From: Arthrobacter stackebrandtii
Lineage (GTDB): Bacteria; Actinomycetota; Actinomycetes; Actinomycetales; Micrococcaceae
Assembly: GCF_017876675.1 (NCBI RefSeq)
Contig: NZ_JAGIOI010000001.1
Span: 4,340,001-4,404,000 of the forward strand
Length of the DNA stretch: 64,000 nucleotides
Direction of reading: 5' to 3'
Shown here: positions 38,889-46,737 of the stretch, piece by piece
Layout: each line of letters starts with the position of its first letter
How positions within the stretch are numbered: the stretch's first letter is position 1
Translations under genes and position numbers: made by a program
Notes under the pieces: generated by a model
Told to the model about the DNA's origin: nothing
What the model saw: only the letters and a program-made list of their open reading frames with translations
Database searches by the model: none

Positions 38889-39782
38889 ATGGCAACCGCA
38901 CAGATCCCCGCAACCACCCGCCACACAGGCGGCCGCGCGCCGTCGGCCATGAAGGGCAGGCGCCGTCTGGGCCGGCTCAACCTGCCCGGAGGACTGGCCG
39001 GCTGGCTGTGGCTTGGCATCACCATTGTCCCCATCTACTACATCGTCATCACCAGCCTGAAAACGCAGGCTGGCTACTTCGGCCAGAACCCGCTGGCGCC
39101 GCCGGTCTCGCCCACCCTGGAAAACTACCGGATGGTGATCGAGGCCGACTTCACCCGCTACTTCTTCAACAGCGCCATAGTCACCGTTGGCGCCGTCATC
39201 CCCACCCTGGCGGTGGCGTTCATGGCATCGTTTGCGATTGTGCGCGGCAAGGGGAAGTTCCTGGCCGGCGTCAACGCCCTGTTCCTGATGGGCCTTGCGA
39301 TTCCGCTGCAGGCCACGATCATCCCCATCTACCTGATGATCATCAAGATGAACCTCTACGACAGCCTGCTGGCCATCATCCTGCCGTCCATCGCCTTCGC
39401 CATCCCACTGAGTGTGCTGATCATGTGCAACTTCATCCGCGACGTGCCCAACGAACTGTTTGAGTCAATGCGGCTGGACGGCTGCAGTGAATGGCAGACG
39501 ATGTGGCGCCTGGCGCTGCCGCTGACGAAACCGGCCATCGTCACCGTGGGCATCTACAACGGCCTCGGCGTGTGGAACGGCTTCCTGTTGCCGCTGATCC
39601 TCACCCAAAGCCCGGAACTGCGCGTCCTTCCGCTGGGCCTGTGGACATTCCAGGGTGAGTTCAGCGTCAACATTCCGGCAGTCCTGGCCTCCGTGGTGCT
39701 CACCACCATCCCCGTCCTGGTCCTGTACATCGTGGGCCGCCGCCAACTCCTGAGCGGACTGACCGCCGGATTCAGCAAGTGA
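38889..39782 (+). CDS. ABC sugar transporter permease, MalG type
   Basis: 297 residues from the ATG at 38889, directly after the previous stop. Six spans. The EAA loop reads RDVPNELFESMRLDGCSEWQTMWRLALPLTKPA, with ESM in place of the usual EAA, a tolerated variant. It pairs with the upstream MalF-type permease. A 49-base gap with a Shine-Dalgarno (AAAGGA) separates it from the ThuA gene. Confidence 0.93.
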   Translation: MATAQIPATTRHTGGRAPSAMKGRRRLGRLNLPGGLAGWLWLGITIVPIYYIVITSLKTQAGYFGQNPLAPPVSPTLENYRMVIEADFTRYFFNSAIVTVGAVIPTLAVAFMASFAIVRGKGKFLAGVNALFLMGLAIPLQATIIPIYLMIIKMNLYDSLLAIILPSIAFAIPLSVLIMCNFIRDVPNELFESMRLDGCSEWQTMWRLALPLTKPAIVTVGIYNGLGVWNGFLLPLILTQSPELRVLPLGLWTFQGEFSVNIPAVLASVVLTTIPVLVLYIVGRRQLLSGLTAGFSK

Positions 39783-39831
39783 ACCACACCGCCAAACCCC
39801 CGCCAACGGACAACCATCAAAGGAAACACCC

Positions 39832-40527
39832 ATGAACCACAAGAATGCACTCGTCGTGCGCGGCGGCTGGGACGGGCACCAGCCCGTCGAGGCCACCGAA
39901 CTGTTCATCCCGCACCTGGAAGCCAACGGCTTCACCGTGCGCATCGAGGAATCCCCGGCCGTCTACGCCGACTCCGCAGCCATGGCCGCGGTGGACCTCA
40001 TCATCCAATGCAACACCATGGCCACCATAGAAAAGGACGAGTTTGAGGGCCTGCGCGGCGCGATTGAATCCGGCACCGGCATGGCCGGCTGGCACGGCGG
40101 CATCGCCGACTCCTACCGCAACAACTCCGACTACCTGCACCTGATCGGCGGCCAGTTCGCCTGCCACCCCGGCAAGCACCCCGACGAACGCACCGGCGAA
40201 CAGCCTGACAACTATGTCCCGTACACCGTCAACATGGCCCCGGCCGCCGCCACGCACCCCATTACGGAGGGCATCGGCGACTTCCACCTCGTCACCGAGC
40301 AGTATTGGGTGCTGGCCGACAGCTACATCGACGTCCTCGCCACGACCACCCAAAAGGTGCGCGACTGGGACCCGTGGCACCGCGAAGTCACCTCCCCCGC
40401 CATCTGGACGCGCCAGTGGGGCAAGGGCCGGATCTTCGTCGCCACCCCGGGCCACAATGTGGACGTCCTGCAAGATTCCAACGTCAAGACCATCATCGAA
40501 AGAGGCATGCTGTGGGCCAGCCGCTAA
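39832..40527 (+). CDS. thuA: ThuA-family protein (trehalose utilization domain)
   Basis: 231 residues, one ThuA domain with a glutamine-amidotransferase-like fold. NALVVRGGWDGHQPVEATELFIPHLEANGFTV, then GTGMAGWHGGIADSY (conserved WHGG), GGQFACHPGK, and WTRQWGKGRIFVATPGHNVDVL. In Sinorhizobium thuA is co-transcribed with a trehalose/maltose ABC transporter and the dehydrogenase gene thuB; the same order of functions appears here. The reaction of ThuA is not firmly established; a role in keto-sugar breakdown is likely. Confidence 0.85.
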   Translation: MNHKNALVVRGGWDGHQPVEATELFIPHLEANGFTVRIEESPAVYADSAAMAAVDLIIQCNTMATIEKDEFEGLRGAIESGTGMAGWHGGIADSYRNNSDYLHLIGGQFACHPGKHPDERTGEQPDNYVPYTVNMAPAAATHPITEGIGDFHLVTEQYWVLADSYIDVLATTTQKVRDWDPWHREVTSPAIWTRQWGKGRIFVATPGHNVDVLQDSNVKTIIERGMLWASR

Positions 40528-40544
40528 CCACCCAAAACACCCCC

Positions 40545-41633
40545 ATGAACGTTGGCATCGTCGGCTGCGGCAACATCATTGCCCAGTACCTGGCCACGCT
40601 CCCCGCCCTGGATGCCCTCCGGCTGGTTGCCGTGGCTGACATTGACGCCGCACGGGCGGAGTCCGTGGCCGCCGGGCTGCCGGGGGTGCGTGCCCTGTCA
40701 GTCCAGGCGTTGATGGACGACGACGAGGTGGACCTGGTCCTAAATCTCACCGTTCCTGCCGCGCATGCGCAGGTTGCGCTGGCCGCCATTGCCTCCGGGA
40801 AGCACGTGTACGGCGAAAAGCCGCTCGCCGCCACAACCGCCGAGGGCCGTGAGGTGCTTGAAGCCGCCGCTGCGGCCGGTGTCATGGTGGGATCCGCACC
40901 TGACACCGTGCTGGGCACGGGCACCCAGACGGCCCGGCGGGCCATCGACGACGGCCTGATCGGCCGGCCCATCTCCGCAACCGCCACCATGATGTGCCCC
41001 GGACACGAGCGTTGGCACCCCAACCCCGACTTCTACTACGTCCCCGGCGGCGGGCCGCTCCTGGACATGGGACCGTACTATGTTTCCGCGCTCGTGACGC
41101 TGCTGGGACCCGTAGCTTCGGTCATGGGGGCTGCAAGCCACACGCGCAGCGAACGCACGATTGCCTCCGGCCCCCGCGCCGGGGACGCCATCCCGGTCAG
41201 CACCGACACGCATGTCACCGGCGTGCTGGTCCACGAGTCCGGAGCGTTGTCCACCCTGGTCATGAGCTTTGACGCCGTGGCAACGAAGGCCGCCAACATT
41301 GAAGTCCACGGCGAAACCGGATCACTCATTGTGCCGGACCCGAACCACTTCGACGGCGAGGTCCTGTTGCACCGGCTGGGCGGCGACGGCTGGGAAACCC
41401 TGCCGGTCTCCGGCGGCTATATTGATTCCGGCCGCGGCTACGGCGTGCAGGACCTGGCACTCACCGCCCCGGGGCAGGAACCCCGCGCCGGCGGACGGCT
41501 GGCCTTCCATGCCCTGGAAATCATGGAATCGGTGCTGCAGTCGGCCCACACGGGCCGGGCTGTCACGATCACCAGCAGCTGCGAGCGGCCGTCACCGGTC
41601 CCGCTGGCCCGGCCGGCCGTGGCCGCGCACTGA
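40545..41633 (+). CDS. Gfo/Idh/MocA-family oxidoreductase (ThuB-like)
   Basis: 362 residues from the ATG at 40545. The Rossmann motif is VGIVGCGNIIAQYL, followed by LVAVADID and the family hallmark GKHVYGEKPLA. The catalytic region has the GGPLLDMGPYYVSALV segment with Asp and a Tyr where many members have His. It oxidises a sugar or inositol hydroxyl with NAD(P). It is the last gene of the operon and runs into a long hairpin at 41695-41753. In the thu system the partner converts trehalose-type glucosides to 3-keto derivatives; that is only an inference here. Confidence 0.88.
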   Translation: MNVGIVGCGNIIAQYLATLPALDALRLVAVADIDAARAESVAAGLPGVRALSVQALMDDDEVDLVLNLTVPAAHAQVALAAIASGKHVYGEKPLAATTAEGREVLEAAAAAGVMVGSAPDTVLGTGTQTARRAIDDGLIGRPISATATMMCPGHERWHPNPDFYYVPGGGPLLDMGPYYVSALVTLLGPVASVMGAASHTRSERTIASGPRAGDAIPVSTDTHVTGVLVHESGALSTLVMSFDAVATKAANIEVHGETGSLIVPDPNHFDGEVLLHRLGGDGWETLPVSGGYIDSGRGYGVQDLALTAPGQEPRAGGRLAFHALEIMESVLQSAHTGRAVTITSSCERPSPVPLARPAVAAH

Positions 41634-41694
41634 TCCGCCCGGGCACCGCCCGAACCTACTAGCCGGGCCCGGTGCCCACCCATGTCAGACCAAT

Positions 41695-41753
41695 AACGCA
41701 GTTGCTGGACCAAGGCCGCCATTCTGCGGCTGGCTTGGTCCAGCAACTGCGTT
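41695..41753. repeat. long perfect hairpin between convergent genes
   Basis: Arms 41695-41714 and 41734-41753 are 20 bp and fully complementary. Inside the loop a further GCCGC / GCGGC pair (41715-41719 and 41726-41730) extends the stem. No T-run follows. It could end transcription from both sides, or be a copy of a dispersed palindromic repeat. Confidence 0.75.
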
Positions 41754-41881
41754 GAGGATTCGGGGGTTGGCTGCGTTTAAGGGCCCGCGAGCGTGCTTGT
41801 CTGACAGGGCTTCAAGGAGTGCCCTGAAAGCTGAGGCTGCCACCGCCGGAGGGGCGCACGTCCCCGCCCGAGCAACGCCCC

Positions 41882-43165
41882 CTACTCCGCGAACACCACA
41901 CGCCGCAGGAAGTCGTTGCGGAACTTGCCGTCCGGATCAAGCCTGCCGGCCAGCGCCTTGAAGTCCCCGAAGTGCGGATACAGCGGCGCCAGGGCTGCGG
42001 CCTCGGAGTCGAACACCTTGCCCCAGTGCGGCCGGGCACCAAACGGGGCGAGCGCTGCCTCAACAATCTTCACGACGTCCTCCACGGCCGCCTGGTCCCG
42101 GAACCAGGTGAAGTGGAAGGCCACGGAGTCGCGGCCGCCGGCAGTGCTGAGCCAAAGGTCGTCGGCCGCGACGGACCGGATCTCCGCCACCTGCAGCAGC
42201 GGCGTGATGACCCCACTGAGCCCGCGCAGCGCGTTGATGGCAGCAACGGCGTGGACGCGGTCCACCAGGTACTCGGACTGGATCTCCTCCCCCGCGCTCG
42301 GCATGAACTCCATGCGGAAGTGCGGCAGCCGGTCCTGCCACAGCCCGGGCACGCCCAGCTGCTGCGTGCAGTTCACGGCCTCCACGCCGGGCAGCGGGTG
42401 CACCGCCTCGGTGGCGGCGTACCCGCCCAGCAGCCCCGCCGGGAAATCTGTGGTGCGCCCGTCACCGACGCGCTGCTTGAACCACACCTGCCCCACCGTG
42501 TCCCCGCTCCAGTCCGTGAACAGGCTGACCGAGTACGCCCGGCCGGTCACGGCGCCATAGTCCGCCAGCACCTGCGCCCACTCAACATCACGGTAGACGT
42601 GCTGCGCCACAGTGAACGACGGCTCAATGGCCAGCGTGACCTCGGTAACGATTCCCAGCGCACCGAGCCCCACCACATACCCGGCAAAATCGGGCGTGTC
42701 CGCACGGCTGGCGGTGCGCACCTCCCCCGTGCCGTCCACCAGCACAAGACGCACGACGGCGGCGGCCAGGTTGGCGTTGCCGTCGCCTGAGCCGTGGGTC
42801 GCGGTGGCAATCGCCCCGGCCACGGAGATGTGCGGCAGGGAGGCAAGGCTGGCCAGGGCGAGCCCGCGCTCCGCGAGGGCCACGGCCAACGTGCCATAGT
42901 TGCTGCCGCCGCCCACAGTCACGGTCATGGACTGTTCGTCAACGTCCAGCACGGGCGGCATCCGCTCCAGCGAAACTTGGATCTCGGCACAGTCGGCGAT
43001 GGCATTGAAGGAGTGGCCCGACCCCAGCGCCTGGATGGACGAGGCGCTGCGCACGATTGCCTGCAGTTCCTCCACACTTTCAGGACGCCGGAGCTCCGGC
43101 GCCCCGTAGCGGTAGTTGCCGGCCCAGTTGCTGTCCCGTTCACTGCGTACTGCCTGCTGCGTCAT
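41882..43165 (-). CDS. aldO: alditol oxidase (AldO/xylitol oxidase type, FAD-dependent)
   Basis: 427 residues, very close in layout to Streptomyces AldO. LGSGHSFN contains His51, the covalent FAD-linkage His. LASLPHISVAGAIATATHGSG is the FAD loop, followed by AYSVSLFTDWSG, NCTQQLGVPGLWQDRLPHFRMEF and ARPHWGKVF in the substrate site. It oxidises the terminal hydroxyl of xylitol or sorbitol to the aldose with O2, giving H2O2. It converges on the sugar ABC operon, which may import its substrate. AGAGG lies 7 bases before the ATG. Confidence 0.9.
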   Translation of the reverse strand: MTQQAVRSERDSNWAGNYRYGAPELRRPESVEELQAIVRSASSIQALGSGHSFNAIADCAEIQVSLERMPPVLDVDEQSMTVTVGGGSNYGTLAVALAERGLALASLASLPHISVAGAIATATHGSGDGNANLAAAVVRLVLVDGTGEVRTASRADTPDFAGYVVGLGALGIVTEVTLAIEPSFTVAQHVYRDVEWAQVLADYGAVTGRAYSVSLFTDWSGDTVGQVWFKQRVGDGRTTDFPAGLLGGYAATEAVHPLPGVEAVNCTQQLGVPGLWQDRLPHFRMEFMPSAGEEIQSEYLVDRVHAVAAINALRGLSGVITPLLQVAEIRSVAADDLWLSTAGGRDSVAFHFTWFRDQAAVEDVVKIVEAALAPFGARPHWGKVFDSEAAALAPLYPHFGDFKALAGRLDPDGKFRNDFLRRVVFAE

Positions 43166-43199
43166 GCGGTGGCCTCTTTCAAGAGATGCTCAAACTATT

Positions 43200-43223
43200 T
43201 TGATGTGACTAACAACATATCAA
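43200..43223 (-). promoter_or_regulatory. inverted repeat in the aldO promoter region
   Basis: TTGATGTG (43200-43207) against CATATCAA (43216-43223), 7 of 8 bases complementary with an 8-base spacer, 35 bases before the aldO ATG. Size fits a GntR- or LacI-type operator. The regulator is unknown. Confidence 0.4.
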
Positions 43224-43414
43224 GCCGCTGCGTCCCGCACCAGCAGGGCAGGCCGATGCTCACAGCCATAGCGCTTTTCGCGCCACCCACCCCCGGCTGC
43301 CGCGATGCCCACTACCCACGCATCCCCCAGCCCCGGCGCCTTCTCCACATTCCCATGATCCTGAACACGGGCCAGGAACAGCCGTGTGCAACCCACACAG
43401 GGGGACGCCGTGAC

Positions 43415-43492
43415 CTTATGCGCCGCACTGGCGACAGATCCTGCGCACAGTCCACGATGCGCATAGGCCGGAACCCGATGAGCGCATAATTC
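43415..43492. repeat. 79-bp direct repeat, copy 1
   Basis: Begins CTTATGCGCC and ends with GCGCATAATTC, so its ends are themselves inverted. Contains repeated GCGCA / TGCGC words and the block GGAACCCGATGAGCGCATAA shared exactly with copy 2. Confidence 0.75.
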
Positions 43493-43507
43493 CTGCCCAC
43501 CAGCGAA

Positions 43508-43586
43508 CTTATGCGCCTCAGCGGCGACGGATCCTGCGCATAGGCCACTATGCGCAGCGCCCGGAACCCGATGAGCGCATAAGTTC
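43508..43586. repeat. 79-bp direct repeat, copy 2
   Basis: Starts 15 bases after copy 1, aligns along its full length with about 85% identity by eye, and ends GCGCATAAGTTC. A partial third unit (TTGAGCGCATGAATTC) follows at 43597-43612. Confidence 0.75.
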
Positions 43587-43903
43587 AGGGGAACTGTTGA
43601 GCGCATGAATTCCGGGAAAGCGTGCGCAGAACCGGCGGGCTGCGGCGCGCCATCCCACCCAAGGCGCGGCGGGCGCCGTCGGGCCTGGAAAAATCTGGGG
43701 CCGCGCCCTGCTCTGCGCAATGCCGGCTCCCGGCGCGGAGCGAAACAGAGCCACGCCCCGCCAGGCACTCTCCCCAACAGCCCGGCAGCAGCCCGCGTTT
43801 TCGGGAACCCGCCGGTAACCCCTACTATGGCTAAGGCGCGCTCCACGCCACAATCACACTTGCGCACATCCCGCGCGCCCCGCCCCCTTACAAAGAGGAA
43901 ACA

Positions 43904-45169
43904 ATGACGTTTTTGAAGAAAATACCCTTGCTCGGCTGGATAGTCCTGGCCATCATCCTGGGCATTCTGGCCGGCCCGGTCATGCCGGCATGGCTCGGCG
44001 GCGTGTTCATGACCTACAACTCGGTCTTCTCCGGCTTTCTGGGCTTCGTTGTACCGCTGATCATCCTGGGCCTGGTGGCCCCCGCAGTCGCAGAACTCGG
44101 CAAAGGCGCCGGCAAGTGGCTCGGAATCACCGCGGCAATCGCCTACGGCTCCACCATCCTGGCTGGACTGCTGGCGTACTTCGCCAGCCGCTGGCTGTTC
44201 ACGGCCAGCATGTCCGGAGCCGGCATGCAGTCGGCCGGCGAGGAATCCAGTTCCGGGTTCACCCCGTACCTGTCGGTCGTCGCCAGCGCCGGCGACTCCG
44301 CAACGGAAATTGTCCTGCCCCCGGCCATCGGTGTCATGAGCGCCCTGGTCCTGGCCTTTGTCATCGGCATCGGCCTGACCTCCTTCCACAGCAAGGTCCT
44401 CTTCCGCGGCCTGGTGGAATTCCGCACCATCATCGAGGCCGTCATCCGGCGCATCATCGTCCCGGCACTGCCGCTGTTCATCTTCGGCATCTTCCTGGAC
44501 CTCTCGGCCAGCGGCTCCGCCATGACGGTCGTGAGCAAGTTCCTCTTTGTGGCGCTCGTGTCCTTTGCCCTGACACTTGTGGTCCTGCTGCTGCAGTACA
44601 CGGTGGCCGGGACCCTGAACGGCATCAACCCGTTCAAGGCACTGTGGACCATGCGCGACGCCTACTTCACCGCCCTTGGCACTTCTTCCTCCGCCGCCAC
44701 CATCCCGGTGACGCTGGAATCCACCAAGAAGAACGGCGTCTCCAACTCCGTCGCAGGCTTCGTGGTGCCCCTGTGCGCCACCATCCACCTCTCCGGCTCG
44801 ATGGTGAAGATCACCACCTTCTCCATCGCCGTGCTCCTGCTGACCGGCGGCGACGTCTCCTTCGGCGCCTACCTGCCATTCATCCTGATGCTCGGCGTCA
44901 TGATGATCGCCGCACCGGGCGTCCCGGGCGGTGCCATCGCCGCCGCCGCGGGACTGCTGGGCCAGATGCTCGGCTTCGGTGAGATGGAAGTGGGCCTCAT
45001 GTTCGCCGCCTACATCGCCCTCGACAGCTTCGGCACGGCCACCAACGTCACCGGCGACGGAGCCATTGCCCTCATCATGGACAAGCTCACCGGCGGCAAG
45101 CTGAGCGTCCTCGACAAGGAAGAGGCTGCCGAGGTCGCCGAATCCCTGGAGCCGGCCCTGGCCCCCTAA
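43904..45169 (+). CDS. dicarboxylate/amino acid:cation symporter (DAACS family)
   Basis: 421 residues, about eight spans plus two re-entrant loops. The family motifs are LGTSSSAATIPVTLE (the serine-rich loop, normally SSSAATLP), CATIHLSGSMVKI, APGVPGGAI and YIALDSFGTATNVTGDGA. Members co-transport C4-dicarboxylates, glutamate, aspartate or serine with sodium or protons. It is more distant from DctA than the gene at 45256 and may prefer another substrate. AGAGGA precedes the ATG. It is convergent with dctA across a strong hairpin. Confidence 0.9.
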   Translation: MTFLKKIPLLGWIVLAIILGILAGPVMPAWLGGVFMTYNSVFSGFLGFVVPLIILGLVAPAVAELGKGAGKWLGITAAIAYGSTILAGLLAYFASRWLFTASMSGAGMQSAGEESSSGFTPYLSVVASAGDSATEIVLPPAIGVMSALVLAFVIGIGLTSFHSKVLFRGLVEFRTIIEAVIRRIIVPALPLFIFGIFLDLSASGSAMTVVSKFLFVALVSFALTLVVLLLQYTVAGTLNGINPFKALWTMRDAYFTALGTSSSAATIPVTLESTKKNGVSNSVAGFVVPLCATIHLSGSMVKITTFSIAVLLLTGGDVSFGAYLPFILMLGVMMIAAPGVPGGAIAAAAGLLGQMLGFGEMEVGLMFAAYIALDSFGTATNVTGDGAIALIMDKLTGGKLSVLDKEEAAEVAESLEPALAP

Positions 45170-45190
45170 GGGATTTTTCTTCACGCGCTA

Positions 45191-45246
45191 GCACGACGGC
45201 GCCGGGTGCCTTCCAGCTGAAAGGCACCCGGCGCCGTCGTGCTTTT
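45191..45246. terminator. bidirectional terminator between two convergent symporter genes
   Basis: 22-bp perfect stem (45191-45212 against 45221-45242), 8-base loop, then TTTT on the plus strand. It lies 21 bases after one stop and 13 before the other. Confidence 0.88.
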
Positions 45247-45255
45247 CGGGGAACG

Positions 45256-46611
45256 CTACACTCCGGCCGGAACCCGCTCCCCCGGGGCTGCCTCGGCCGA
45301 GGCGGGGACGCCGCCGTGGTCGTCGAAGTCCAGGGCGGATTCGTCGAACGGCACGGCCCCGGAGAGGACGGCGCGGGCCTGGGGCACGTCGAGCTCATGC
45401 GTCCACTTGCCGATGAGCAGTGTGGCCACGGCGTTGCCGGTGAAGTTGGTGAGGGCGCGGCACTCGGACATGAACTTGTCGATGCCCACGATCACGCCCA
45501 TGCCGTCCAGCAGCACAGGCTTGTGGGCGGCCAGGCCTGCGGCGAGCGTTGCCAGCCCGGCACCGGTGACGCCGGCGGCGCCCTTGGAGGCGATGACCAT
45601 GAACACGAGCAGGCCGATCTGCTCGCCGAGATTCATGGGCAGGCCCATGGCGGTGGAGATGAAGATGGAGCTCATGGTCAGGTAGATGGCGGTGCCGTCG
45701 AGGTTGAACGAGTAGCCGGTGGGTACCGTGATGCCCACAACGGGCTTGGAGACGCCCGCGTGCTCCATCTTGGCGATGAGGCGCGGCAGGGCGGACTCGG
45801 AGGAGGAGGTGGCGAAGATCAGCAGGTATTCGCGGGCCAGGTAGCGCATCAGGGCGAAGATGTTCAGGCCGGTGACGACTCGCAGGATGGAGCCGAGGAT
45901 GACGACGATGAACACGGCGCAGGTCAGGTAGAAGGCGCCCATGAGGATGGCCATGGAGCCGATCGCGGCCCAGCCGGTGGCACCGACCACGGCGGCGATG
46001 GCACCGAAGGCGCCGATGGGGGCAACCCACATGATCATCATCATGATCTTGAACACGAGCTTTTGCAGGTGCTGGATGAAGTTCAGGATGGGCTCGCCCT
46101 GCTTGCCCATGGACTGCAGCGCGAAGCCCACCATGAGGGCCACCACGAGGGTGGGCAGCACGGGAATGTCGCCGGGGATCATCTCCAGCAGGAACTTCAC
46201 GGTGCTGTTTTCTTCGGAGGCCGCCGCCTTCTCGTACGGCTGCAGGTGCAGGCCGGAGCCGGGGTGGATGAGGTTGCCCACCACCAGGCCGATGGCGAGT
46301 GCCACGGTGGACATGGCCATGAAGTACAGCAGGGCCAGTCCGCCCACCTTGCCCACGGTGGCGGCCTTCGCGATGGAGCCGACGCCCAGGGCGATGGTGC
46401 AGAAGATGACCGGGGCGATGATCATCTTGATCAGCGCGATGAACATCGTGCCCAGCGGCTTGAGCGCCTTGCCGAGCTCCGGCGCCAGCAGGCCGATCGC
46501 GGCGCCAAAGACGACGGCGGCGATGACGGCCACGTAGAGCCAGTGGGTCTTGTCCAGCTTGCGGCGTGCGGGCCTGGCCTTGGCGGCGGAGCCTCCCCGT
46601 TGAGAGCTCAT
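45256..46611 (-). CDS. dctA: C4-dicarboxylate transporter DctA
   Basis: 451 residues from the ATG at 46611 with AGGAG 5 bases upstream. THWLYVAVIAAVVFGAAIGLLAPELGKALKPLGTMFIALIKMIIAPVIFCTIALGV is the conserved DctA opening. TSSSESALPRLI is the serine-rich loop and PTGYSFNLDGTAIYLTMSSIF the cation/substrate site. It imports succinate, fumarate and malate with protons or sodium. It is divergent from the DcuS-type kinase gene, the usual arrangement for control by that system. Confidence 0.94.
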   Translation of the reverse strand: MSSQRGGSAAKARPARRKLDKTHWLYVAVIAAVVFGAAIGLLAPELGKALKPLGTMFIALIKMIIAPVIFCTIALGVGSIAKAATVGKVGGLALLYFMAMSTVALAIGLVVGNLIHPGSGLHLQPYEKAAASEENSTVKFLLEMIPGDIPVLPTLVVALMVGFALQSMGKQGEPILNFIQHLQKLVFKIMMMIMWVAPIGAFGAIAAVVGATGWAAIGSMAILMGAFYLTCAVFIVVILGSILRVVTGLNIFALMRYLAREYLLIFATSSSESALPRLIAKMEHAGVSKPVVGITVPTGYSFNLDGTAIYLTMSSIFISTAMGLPMNLGEQIGLLVFMVIASKGAAGVTGAGLATLAAGLAAHKPVLLDGMGVIVGIDKFMSECRALTNFTGNAVATLLIGKWTHELDVPQARAVLSGAVPFDESALDFDDHGGVPASAEAAPGERVPAGV

Positions 46612-46687
46612 GGTCACTCCTGGTGTTGGTTGGTGGTTAGCATTGGTGGGTGGCGTGCGATCCGCCTCACACAAGACTGCCCCCGAA

Positions 46688-46703
46688 TGTGACCGTCCTC
46701 ACG
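46688..46703. promoter_or_regulatory. CRP/GlxR-type site between dctA and the sensor kinase
   Basis: TGTGA-N6-TCACG matches 9 of the 10 defined bases of the CRP-family consensus TGTGA-N6-TCACA. It is placed where it could control either divergent gene. No regulator gene is in the window. Confidence 0.45.
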
Positions 46704-46737
46704 GTTGTGTTCATATTGGTCGCATGAAAGGTTCACT

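Larger units (their letters stand above)
43166..43903. other. 738-base non-coding region with repeats
   Basis: No family-like protein in any frame, although GC-rich frames stay open for long. It contains the aldO promoter region with an inverted repeat, two 79-bp direct repeats, and the upstream region of the symporter gene. Confidence 0.6.

Noticed and set aside
43415-43612. CRISPR-like repeat array
   Set aside because: Only two full units of 79 bp with a 15-base gap and no cas genes.
43220-45184. 654-codon minus-strand frame
   Set aside because: Covers the symporter in antisense and the repeat region; composition is Gly/Asp/His-rich and no domain is visible.
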